Assembly: GCA_030696545.1 (NCBI GenBank)
Contig: JAUYSA010000343.1
Coordinates: 1 to 17,960 of the forward strand
DNA length: 17,960 bases
Source: Hyphomonadaceae bacterium
GTDB lineage: Bacteria > Pseudomonadota > Alphaproteobacteria > Caulobacterales > Hyphomonadaceae
Direction of reading: 5' to 3'
The translations under genes and the position numbers were made by a program. Shown piece after piece: positions 12,455 to 17,960 of the stretch. Below the pieces are notes generated by a model. The model searched no databases. It saw only the letters and a program-made list of their open reading frames with translations, and was not told the origin of the DNA. Position 1 is the stretch's first letter; each line of letters opens with the position of its first letter.

Positions 12455-14452
12455 TCACATCGGAGACAGACCAATCCCGATCCCCCGTTCCAATTTCCAC
12501 GAAAGCGTCTGGCCGCGCAGGACACCTTCCACACCCCGTCCGGCGAAGCGCTCCATTGCCGGCCGCCACGGCACAAGCGTCGCCTGACCTTCGCCAATGA
12601 TCAGAGCCATGCGGCCGTGGGCAAGATCGATCCGTCGGGCGTAGACGCCTGCCACGCGGTTGGGAACGTATGTGAGCACGTGGAGACCCAACTCTCCGGA
12701 CAGTTCCTTCGCCTTGGCGGAAAGCTCCAGTGTCGCCATGCGCTGAAGCGTCTGACGCGAAGGCCCAAGCTCCTGGTCCCCCATCCAGCCCTGTTCAATC
12801 AGGAACAACCTGCGCTGCTGGAGAGCCTGTTCAAACCGGCGCGCCAACTCACCGTCGCCTTCTGGAGCGGGGGTCTCTCCCGCCAGCACGCGGTCGAGGT
12901 GACTCCTCGCTATGGCGTCGACCTGCTCATCCAGCGACCAGTAGCTCTGGACCTTCGCCGTGAACGGCGCACGCTTCGCCAGCCGTTGCTCGAACCGCAT
13001 TGCCGTCGAAAGATGATCAGAACCGACTTCGAACTCACCGCTCGGCCGGCGATCCACGAGGCCCATCCGACGCATCGCCTCCAGACGGCGCACATTCGCC
13101 GCCATGATCCCGGCCCCGACATCCGCTTCGCGCTCGCCATGGAGCGCGGGCGAATAGACGCCCCCGGTCTGAGCCGCGACGCGCGCAACAGCTTCGTCGG
13201 ACGGTCGCACTGCTGGTATTACGGGCTCGAACGAAACGATGGCGCCAGGTTGGATGTCGTCGAGCACCGCCAGATCGTCGCCGCGCTCGAAGCGTGCATA
13301 ACGCAATTCCCCCTGCCCGGTTTCGATGATGGCGAGGAAGCGGTCCCCGTAGTCGTCCGCTATGCTGACATGCACCAGTTCGCCCATCATGACCGACGAG
13401 CGGTCCGCCTCCAGCAGCGGCTGGAGCGCCCGGCCTGACCTGAGCGGCGCCACCGCCCGCTCCAGGTCATCCGCGTCAGCCAGCGCCTTGAGCCGGGTAA
13501 TCAGGCCGTCGGCGACGCGCCAGGCGCCTTGCGACCGGTCCGCCAGATCCCAGCGCGCGAGATGCTCCAGGCGACGGACCAGCTCCGGACGATCCGGCCA
13601 GATCAGCCCTTGCCGTCCGGCTGCGGCCAGTTCCCGGTCGAGACCCGTCGGCGCCCGCAGATCGATTTCCGCCATCCGCTCACGGGCCAGGTCCAGATCG
13701 ATGCGTGGACCCAGCGCGCGGGTCACGATCTCCTGCGCGTGCTCCCGGATTCCAGACGAGATCAGCCGGGAGGGGATGAACAGCTCCTGCCCGTCCGGTT
13801 TGCGGCCGCGGATGAGGACGTGGGTGTGCGGGTTGTCCGTGTCGTGATGGTCGACTGCCAGCCATTCCAGCCGGGTCCCAAGCTTGGCCTCGAGGCCGGC
13901 CATGGTCTCGCGGATAAAGGGTTTGAGATCGCCGAGCGCCTCGCCGTCCTCGGCGCTGACGATCAAGCGGAAGTGCCGAGGATCGTCGGCCCAGCCAGCC
14001 GTGACGGCGCGTGGATCGACGCCAAATTCCGCGCGGTCGTAGAACCGGAATTTCGCCTCGCCGGCGACGTCGGCGCGCGACAGGTAGTCAACCGAACGGT
14101 CCACCTCTGACGGCTTGTCCGCCTCGGGGACAGGCTGCTGTTCCGGGCCCCGCGCCTCGCGCGCCAGATACGCCACGTGCGCCCGCAGTGGCGCGCCCTT
14201 GCCGCCTGCATTCGCTGCATAACGCACCTTCACGACGACACGTCGCCTGGCCGTCGCGACCGGCCTCGGGCGCGCAGCTGATCCCTTGGCGAAGTGGGCG
14301 CGCACACCCGTCTGCTTCGGCTTGGAACCGCGCGCCGCTGGGGGCTTGCTCGCCTTGCGCACGGTCGTGCGAAGGGCCCGCAGCTTGCTTGGGCTGACGT
14401 CACGCGCCGGCTTGCCCAACCTGGGTTCGAAATCGTTTTCGGTCCGCGTCAT
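12455..14452 (-). CDS. Relaxase/mobilization nuclease, VirD2-like with DUF3363
   Basis: A 665-aa relaxase that should nick one strand at an origin of transfer and lead it into a recipient. Residues 1-75 are basic and low in complexity. The relaxase fold follows: LRAHVAYLARE (about 89-99, with Y95 a candidate nucleophile), H160 in RHFRLIVSAEDG, and the metal-binding histidines in DHHDTDNPHTHVLIRG (H203, H209, H211). The large remainder matches my recollection of the DUF3363 extension of such relaxases in alphaproteobacterial and IncP-like elements. The start MTRTENDFEPRLG is typical, though no strong Shine-Dalgarno precedes it. It converges with the CDF gene across 137 bp. An IS66 element lies 175 bp upstream and may have cut it off from its original promoter. 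Confidence 0.9.
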   Translation of the reverse strand: MTRTENDFEPRLGKPARDVSPSKLRALRTTVRKASKPPAARGSKPKQTGVRAHFAKGSAARPRPVATARRRVVVKVRYAANAGGKGAPLRAHVAYLAREARGPEQQPVPEADKPSEVDRSVDYLSRADVAGEAKFRFYDRAEFGVDPRAVTAGWADDPRHFRLIVSAEDGEALGDLKPFIRETMAGLEAKLGTRLEWLAVDHHDTDNPHTHVLIRGRKPDGQELFIPSRLISSGIREHAQEIVTRALGPRIDLDLARERMAEIDLRAPTGLDRELAAAGRQGLIWPDRPELVRRLEHLARWDLADRSQGAWRVADGLITRLKALADADDLERAVAPLRSGRALQPLLEADRSSVMMGELVHVSIADDYGDRFLAIIETGQGELRYARFERGDDLAVLDDIQPGAIVSFEPVIPAVRPSDEAVARVAAQTGGVYSPALHGEREADVGAGIMAANVRRLEAMRRMGLVDRRPSGEFEVGSDHLSTAMRFEQRLAKRAPFTAKVQSYWSLDEQVDAIARSHLDRVLAGETPAPEGDGELARRFEQALQQRRLFLIEQGWMGDQELGPSRQTLQRMATLELSAKAKELSGELGLHVLTYVPNRVAGVYARRIDLAHGRMALIIGEGQATLVPWRPAMERFAGRGVEGVLRGQTLSWKLERGIGIGLSPM

Positions 14453-14487
14453 GCGCAGAAATGTCCGCGATCACGACCGGAAATCCA

Positions 14488-14584
14488 TCGCTTGCACCCC
14501 CGCGATGAAGCGCGGTGTATCCACCGCAAGCGACAGGCGTATCCACGGTGGATTTTCCTATGTGCAGACAGGGCCTTGAGGCCC
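14488..14584. promoter_or_regulatory. Cluster of inverted repeats upstream of the relaxase, oriT/promoter candidate
   Basis: TCGCTTGC (14488-14495) and GCAAGCGA (14526-14533) are perfect 8-bp inverted arms. Between and overlapping them, GCGGTG (14512-14517) and CACCGC (14522-14527) form a tighter hairpin. ATCCACGGTGGAT (14541-14553) is a palindrome about a central G, and GTATCCAC occurs twice (14517, 14539). GGGCC-TTGA-GGCCC (14571-14584) is a further hairpin. Relaxase genes are often next to their oriT. I saw no clear known nic consensus, so this rests on structure and position. Confidence 0.4.
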
Positions 14585-14619
14585 GACGCACGGTACGTGC
14601 TTTATCTTGCACTCCACCC

Positions 14620-14627
14620 TTCTCTCC
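14620..14627 (+). repeat. Target-site duplication of the IS66 element, left copy
   Basis: TTCTCTCC directly abuts the left terminal repeat and is identical to 17529-17536. Eight bp is the usual duplication length for IS66-family elements. Confidence 0.92.
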
Positions 14628-14655
14628 GTAACCGTCCGGTCCTGACACGTCGATC
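14628..14655 (+). repeat. IS66 left terminal inverted repeat
   Basis: It pairs with the reverse complement of 17500-17528: shared blocks are CGTCC, then after a variable core CTGACAC, TCG and TC. It starts GTAA, as many IS66 ends do. Confidence 0.85.
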
Positions 14656-14708
14656 GGGTGATGCAACGCCGTCGAAGTTGGGCTTGCCTCCGCACTCCGG
14701 AGGCGCCG

Positions 14709-15548
14709 ATGACATCCCCACAAACAAGCGATCGTCTGGCCGACGATCTACAAGCCGCACACGTCGCAGCATGGCGCGACAGCCGCTTCTCGCTGCGCCA
14801 GTATTGCCATCGCGCGCAGCTTCACCGACCTACGTTCTGGCGCTGGGTCGAGGCTGCGGAAAGGCGTGCGAATACGGCGCAAATCGCATCGCCAATGAAG
14901 CGCAGCAAGCGTGGCGTCGTGCTTCCGACGAGCCGACGCAACCTGGCTGCGCAGGCTTTCTGGGCGATGCACGTTGAAACAATGACCTGGAGCGGGATGA
15001 AGCTGCGCGCCTACGCTGACGCACTCAATCTCTCGCGCTACAGCCTCAAGAAATGGCGAAACCGGATCGACGCTGGAGAGACAGACTGCGACTGGCGAGC
15101 CTTGCTTCACCCTGCTGCTCGGCCGCCCGTTAGTGCTATCCTTAGTGATAGCACTACGAGCGAAACCTCAGAAAACAGCTTGACGGAGACGTCCAGATCA
15201 CCCCGGCGCAACTTCAGCCGGGAGGAGAAACTTGCCATCGCGCTGGAAGCCGAGCAGCGCGGCGTGACGGTATCCGCTGTCGCTCGGAAGCATGACATTG
15301 CACCGGGCGTTCTCTTCCGCTGGCGCACCGAACTTGGACTCGGCAAACCGAAGCCTGCCAAGCTCGCTGCGGTGCGTCTGGACGATGCAACTCCAGGCAA
15401 CGCCGGGAAACACGACCTCGTTCTCAATGACCTGCTGCCTCATCCTGCGGGAATGGCGCTGGTCGAGCTCGCTGATGGCCGGCGTGTGTTCGCAGCTGTC
15501 GGAACTGACCCTGAAACGGTCCGTCGCTATGTGGAGGCTGCGCCATGA
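14709..15548 (+). CDS. tnpA: IS66 TnpA-type protein with an extra N-terminal region
   Basis: A 279-aa protein. The C-terminal part (about 165-279) is the usual IS66 accessory TnpA: a helix-turn-helix in RRNFSREEKLAIALEAEQ, VSAVARKHDI and GVLFRWRTELGLG, ending ELADGRRVFAAVGTDPETVRRYV. Standard TnpA proteins are roughly half this long. Here residues 1-135 add two more DNA-binding-like segments: SLRQYCHRAQLHRPTFWRWVEAAERR, and TWSGMKLRAYADALNLSRYSLKKWRNRI. A Ser/Thr-rich linker (about 140-165) joins the halves, and its DNA contains a perfect inverted repeat. GGAGG at 14699-14703 sets the start at ATG 14709. The stop overlaps the tnpB start (ATGA). It probably helps TnpC bind the IS ends; that role is known only loosely for the family. 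Confidence 0.9.
   Translation: MTSPQTSDRLADDLQAAHVAAWRDSRFSLRQYCHRAQLHRPTFWRWVEAAERRANTAQIASPMKRSKRGVVLPTSRRNLAAQAFWAMHVETMTWSGMKLRAYADALNLSRYSLKKWRNRIDAGETDCDWRALLHPAARPPVSAILSDSTTSETSENSLTETSRSPRRNFSREEKLAIALEAEQRGVTVSAVARKHDIAPGVLFRWRTELGLGKPKPAKLAAVRLDDATPGNAGKHDLVLNDLLPHPAGMALVELADGRRVFAAVGTDPETVRRYVEAAP
15131..15156 (+). repeat. Perfect 10-bp inverted repeat inside tnpA
   Basis: TAGTGCTATC (15131-15140) and GATAGCACTA (15147-15156) flank CTTAGT. The repeat lies in the tnpA linker that joins the extra N-terminal half to the standard TnpA half. No T tract follows, so it is not a standard terminator. Confidence 0.7.
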
Positions 15549-15898
15549 TGATCGTACCCGCAGGCGTAAAGGTGCATCTGGCGCTGGGCGTTACCGACAT
15601 GCGGAAGGGCATGGATGGGCTGGCCGCGCTGGTGCAGGAGACGCTGCACAAGGATCCGTTCTCAGGTCATCTCTTCGCCTTCCGCGGGAGAAGCGCTTCG
15701 ATGCTCAAGATCCTGTTCTGGGATGGCAACGGGCTCTGCCTGTTCACCAAGCGGATCGACGCGGGCGGTTTTACCTGGCCACGCATGACTGATCCAGGCG
15801 GGACAATCACACTCACGCCAGCGCAGCTCGCAATGCTGATCGAAGGGATCGACTGGCGCTCGCCGGAAAAGACGTGGCGACCAGCAAAGGCTGGCTGA
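15545..15898 (+). CDS. tnpB: IS66 accessory protein TnpB
   Basis: A 117-aa protein with the highly conserved IS66 TnpB (Orf2) pattern: VPAGVKVHLALGVTDMRKGMDGLAALVQ, then DPFSGHLFAFRGRSASMLKILFWDGNGLCLFTKRID and a closing TPAQLAMLIEGIDWR. Length is normal for the family. It is required with TnpC for IS66 transposition, but its biochemical role is not settled to my knowledge. Its ATG overlaps the tnpA stop by 4 nt, so translation is probably coupled. A second ATG follows directly (15548). Confidence 0.96.
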   Translation: MMIVPAGVKVHLALGVTDMRKGMDGLAALVQETLHKDPFSGHLFAFRGRSASMLKILFWDGNGLCLFTKRIDAGGFTWPRMTDPGGTITLTPAQLAMLIEGIDWRSPEKTWRPAKAG

Positions 15899-15974
15899 TC
15901 ACGTCTGCGCGAATCTTCCCCTCGCCACCACAAATAGTCTTGGGCGAAATCACGAATGCGGCGAATCTCGTCTC

Positions 15975-17501
15975 ATGCGGTTCGATCTCGACAATCTGCC
16001 GTCGGACGTAGCTCAGCTCCAACAGCTGGTGCGCGACATGGTCGAGGCGGCCTCCACCCGCGAGGGTGAGATCGACCGGCTCAAGATGCTGATCAAACAA
16101 CTCCAGCGCATGCAGTTCGGCAAGCGATCCGAACGGCTCGATCCGAACCAGCTGGCGCTCGCCCTTGAAGACCTCAGCGCCGATATCGGTCGCGTGGAGG
16201 AGAGCACGCCGCTTCCGCCGCCGGTTGCCGAGAACCATCCTCGCCGCAAGCCGTTGCCGGACCATCTGCCCCGCGAAGACATAGTCGTCGATGTGGGCGG
16301 CCTCGTCTGTCCCTGCTGCGGCGGCGCTCTGCATGCGATCGGGGAAAACGTCAGTGAAATGCTCGACTGGGTACCCGCACAACTCAAGGTCATCCGCATC
16401 GTCCGCCCGAAATACGGCTGCAGGTCATGTCAGCACGTCGCGCAGGCGCCGGCGCCAGAGCGCCCGATCGCCGGAGGACTGGCGACGCCGGGCCTCCTCT
16501 CCCAGGTGCTGGTCGCCAAGTACTGCGATCACCTGCCCCTCTATCGACAATCGCAGATCTTCGCCCGCTATGGCATCGAGCTGGGACGTTCCACGCTCGC
16601 CGGCTGGGTCGGCGGCGCGTCATGGTGGCTCGAAGCCCTGCACCGCCGGCTGAGCGAGCATGTGTTCGCGTCCGACAACCTGTTCGCCGACGACACGCCA
16701 GTCCCGGTGCTCGATCCTGGACGCGGCCGAACCAAGACCGGCAGGCTCTGGGTCTATGCCCGCGAACAGCGCGGCTGGAGCGGACCTGACCCGCCGGCAG
16801 CGGTCTTTGTCTATGCGCCAGACCGCAAAGCCGAGCGGCCGGAGGCGCATCTCGCGCGGTTCAAGGGCGTGCTCCATGTTGATGGTTATGCCGGCTTTGA
16901 GAAACTGACGGACAAGGGCGACATCGTGCTCGCCGCATGCTGGGCGCACACGCGGCGCAAGTTCTACGAAGTGGCGGAGGCGGAGAACACGCCAATGGCG
17001 CACGAAGCGCTGCGCCGCATCGCCGCCCTTTATGCTGTTGAGGCAGAGGTACGCGGTCAGTCTCCGGCGCATCGCCTGGCGACGCGACGCGCGCGGTCGA
17101 AGCCGATGGTCGATGCGCTGCATGCATGGCTTGAGGCGGAGCTGTCCGGCCTGCCGGCGCGCAGCAATCTCGCCGAAGCAATCCGCTACGCGCTGGCCCG
17201 CTGGGATGCGCTGAGCCGGTTCCTCTCCGACGGGCGGATCGAACTCGATACCAATCCCGTCGAACGGGCAATCAGGCCGGTGGCCTTGGGCAAAAAGAAC
17301 CACCTCTTTGCGGGGTCCGATGGCGGAGGCGAGCGTTGGGCAGTGGTCTGTTCACTGATCGAGACCTGCAAGCTCAACGGCGTCGAGCCCTACGCTTACC
17401 TCAAGGATGTGATCACCCGCATGGTCGCTGGGCATCCCATAAACCGGATCGACGAACTCCTGCCGTGGACCTGGAAAAGCCAATCGGACGTCCAGACCTG
17501 A
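15975..17501 (+). CDS. tnpC: IS66 transposase TnpC (DDE)
   Basis: The 508-aa catalytic transposase. Residues 12-50 are a leucine-zipper-like coiled coil (LQQLVRDMVEAA to LIKQLQRMQFGKRSERL). A zinc finger follows with CPCC at about 112-115 and C149, C152 (GCRSCQH). The DDE domain spans about 165-455, with catalytic candidates D239/D240 (FADDTPVPVL), D303 (HVDGYAGF) and E430 (TNPVERAIRPVALGKKNHLF). The short C-terminal IS66 domain closes with NGVEPYAYLKDVI. All frames and motifs are intact, so the enzyme looks active. The start ATG 15975 has a poor Shine-Dalgarno and lies 76 nt after tnpB. The stop codon is inside the right terminal repeat. Confidence 0.96.
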   Translation: MRFDLDNLPSDVAQLQQLVRDMVEAASTREGEIDRLKMLIKQLQRMQFGKRSERLDPNQLALALEDLSADIGRVEESTPLPPPVAENHPRRKPLPDHLPREDIVVDVGGLVCPCCGGALHAIGENVSEMLDWVPAQLKVIRIVRPKYGCRSCQHVAQAPAPERPIAGGLATPGLLSQVLVAKYCDHLPLYRQSQIFARYGIELGRSTLAGWVGGASWWLEALHRRLSEHVFASDNLFADDTPVPVLDPGRGRTKTGRLWVYAREQRGWSGPDPPAAVFVYAPDRKAERPEAHLARFKGVLHVDGYAGFEKLTDKGDIVLAACWAHTRRKFYEVAEAENTPMAHEALRRIAALYAVEAEVRGQSPAHRLATRRARSKPMVDALHAWLEAELSGLPARSNLAEAIRYALARWDALSRFLSDGRIELDTNPVERAIRPVALGKKNHLFAGSDGGGERWAVVCSLIETCKLNGVEPYAYLKDVITRMVAGHPINRIDELLPWTWKSQSDVQT

Positions 17502-17528
17502 CCGATGTGTCAGCGCGCGGACGCTAAC
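17500..17528 (-). repeat. IS66 right terminal inverted repeat
   Basis: The reverse complement begins GTTAGCGTCC and continues to CTGACACATCGGTC, matching the left end with a one-base length difference in the core. It overlaps the tnpC stop codon. Confidence 0.85.
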
Positions 17529-17536
17529 TTCTCTCC
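17529..17536 (+). repeat. Target-site duplication of the IS66 element, right copy
   Basis: TTCTCTCC follows the right end directly and matches the left copy exactly. It is followed by a short CCCCACT tandem repeat that was part of the pre-insertion sequence. Confidence 0.92.
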
Positions 17537-17644
17537 CCACTCCCCACTCCCCGCCCTCACCCCGGAAGCGCAGTCACCAGGCGCTGATGCTGGCCACACA
17601 AGAGAATGCGAGAGCGGAACGCGCCGCTCCCGCCAAAATCACGA

Positions 17645-17803
17645 TCAGACCGTCTCCTCCTCGCGGCGCGGTTCGCTTACGATCGCCAACAGCGCGTCCA
17701 GCTCGGCCCTGATCTCGGATGCTTCTTCGGCGTCGGTCGTTCCGCGCAACTCTGCACGCAGCTCCTCGATGTGGCGTTCCAGTGTGAATGAGGTCGTGAA
17801 CAT
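17645..17803 (-). CDS. Small helical hypothetical protein (52 aa)
   Basis: A short gene encoding a highly charged, probably fully helical protein: MFTTSFTLERHIEELRAELR, then a TTDAEEASEIRAELDALLAIV stretch and an acidic end. Leucine spacing suggests a coiled coil or helical hairpin. An in-frame ATG lies at 17815, but GGAG sits 6 nt before ATG 17803, which favours the shorter form. Similar small proteins occur, as I recall, in mobilization regions of alphaproteobacterial islands; no function is known to me. Before the IS66 insertion it lay about 280 bp upstream of the relaxase on the same strand, so it belongs to the transfer region. Confidence 0.7.
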   Translation of the reverse strand: MFTTSFTLERHIEELRAELRGTTDAEEASEIRAELDALLAIVSEPRREEETV

Positions 17804-17901
17804 CGTCGTCTCCATGTGAAGGACGATGCCGGCGGGCGGGCGTGATGGAGCGGGTCAAGGGATCGCGCTGGCGCGACCGCGCAGCGGCGATGGGGGTCAC
17901 G

Positions 17902-17929
17902 ATTTTTTTGGCTTCTTCGCCAAAAAAAT
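17902..17929. repeat. AT-rich palindrome upstream of the 52-aa gene
   Basis: ATTTTTTTGGC (17902-17912) and GCCAAAAAAAT (17919-17929) are perfect 11-bp inverted arms around TTCTTC. The T run is in the 5' arm on both strands, so no U tract follows a GC stem in either direction and it does not look like a standard terminator. A GGGGCCCC palindrome follows at 17933-17940. It could be a regulator site, a cruciform, or part of a transfer or replication origin. Confidence 0.5.
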
Positions 17930-17960
17930 GGTGGGGCCCCGTCGTCCCTTGAGGCGATCC

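Larger units (their letters stand above)
14628..17528 (+). mobile_element. Complete IS66-family insertion sequence (2901 bp)
   Basis: The element has the three IS66 genes in order (tnpA, tnpB, tnpC) on the plus strand. It begins GTAACCGTCC and ends GGACGCTAAC, with imperfect terminal inverted repeats of 28-29 nt (about 22 matching positions with one gap). A perfect 8-bp duplication TTCTCTCC flanks it. All three frames are intact, so it looks complete and recently inserted. It separates the relaxase gene from the small minus-strand gene that used to lie a few hundred bp upstream. Confidence 0.95.
6308..17960. mobile_element. Integrated mobilizable genomic island, left part (right end outside window)
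   Basis: The left boundary is a tRNA-Gly fragment whose tRNA identity stops in the anticodon loop. A tyrosine recombinase follows within 250 bp, then an AlpA-like protein, cargo genes (multicopper oxidases, lipoprotein, cation transporter) and a VirD2-like relaxase. No conjugation pilus or coupling-protein gene is visible here, so it may be mobilizable rather than self-transmissible, or those genes may lie further right. An intact tRNA-Gly gene and the second attachment site are expected at the right end. Confidence 0.7.

Noticed and set aside
12617..14110. Plus-strand ORFs antisense to the relaxase
   Set aside because: They lie wholly within a well-supported relaxase gene and show no motif or ribosome site.
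17534..17552. CCCCACT tandem repeat as a possible CRISPR or iteron
   Set aside because: Only two copies of seven bases and no spacers; a simple CT-rich tract.
17574..17900. 108-residue minus-strand ORF overlapping the 52-aa gene
   Set aside because: Its translation is Arg-rich and irregular like a shadow frame, while the 52-residue frame has a helical pattern and a Shine-Dalgarno.
17902..17929. Rho-independent terminator
   Set aside because: The T run lies in the 5' arm on both strands; no U tract follows a GC stem in either direction.

Overview
The window reads as high-GC alphaproteobacterial DNA. Support for this comes from the codon use, the weak or short Shine-Dalgarno sites, a tRNA-Gly(GCC) sequence used as an integration site, and a mobilization gene set of a kind I know from alphaproteobacterial islands. 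The genus cannot be fixed from sequence alone; Hyphomonadaceae, Caulobacterales or a sphingomonad relative would all fit.

Region 1 (1-6307) looks like ordinary chromosome. It holds two tandem paralogous small proteins with a shared DDLYC motif (the first cut by the window edge) and a membrane-anchored glycerophosphodiester phosphodiesterase. These face a minus-strand run of TetR regulator, FAD monooxygenase and lipoprotein. A lipoprotein serine hydrolase (class C beta-lactamase/EstB type) diverges from the TetR gene across a short region with a strong inverted repeat, a likely TetR operator.

Region 2 (6308 to the window end) looks like the left part of an integrated mobilizable island. It begins in a 45-nt piece of tRNA-Gly(GCC), read on the minus strand from its encoded CCA end to the anticodon loop, where tRNA identity stops abruptly. 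Next come palindromic repeats, a tyrosine recombinase, an AlpA-like DNA-binding protein facing it, and a possible 65-aa gene. The cargo is a translationally coupled pair of multicopper-oxidase genes on the minus strand, then a lipoprotein and a short CDF-type cation transporter on the plus strand. A large minus-strand relaxase (DUF3363/VirD2-like) follows.

Upstream of the relaxase sits a complete IS66-family element (14628-17528; tnpA, tnpB, tnpC; imperfect terminal inverted repeats) flanked by a perfect 8-bp target duplication. Removing it restores a contiguous region between the relaxase and a 52-aa minus-strand gene beyond it, so the insertion is probably recent.

The most interesting signal is the multicopper-oxidase pair. 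Each protein carries one HxxHxH motif and one HCH motif, so the eight trinuclear-cluster histidines are divided between two polypeptides. Only the first has a Tat-type signal peptide, and the genes overlap as ATGA just after a run of seven G on the coding strand. This could be an obligate two-subunit oxidase exported as a complex, a frameshift-controlled fusion, or a single gene split by an indel in the homopolymer.
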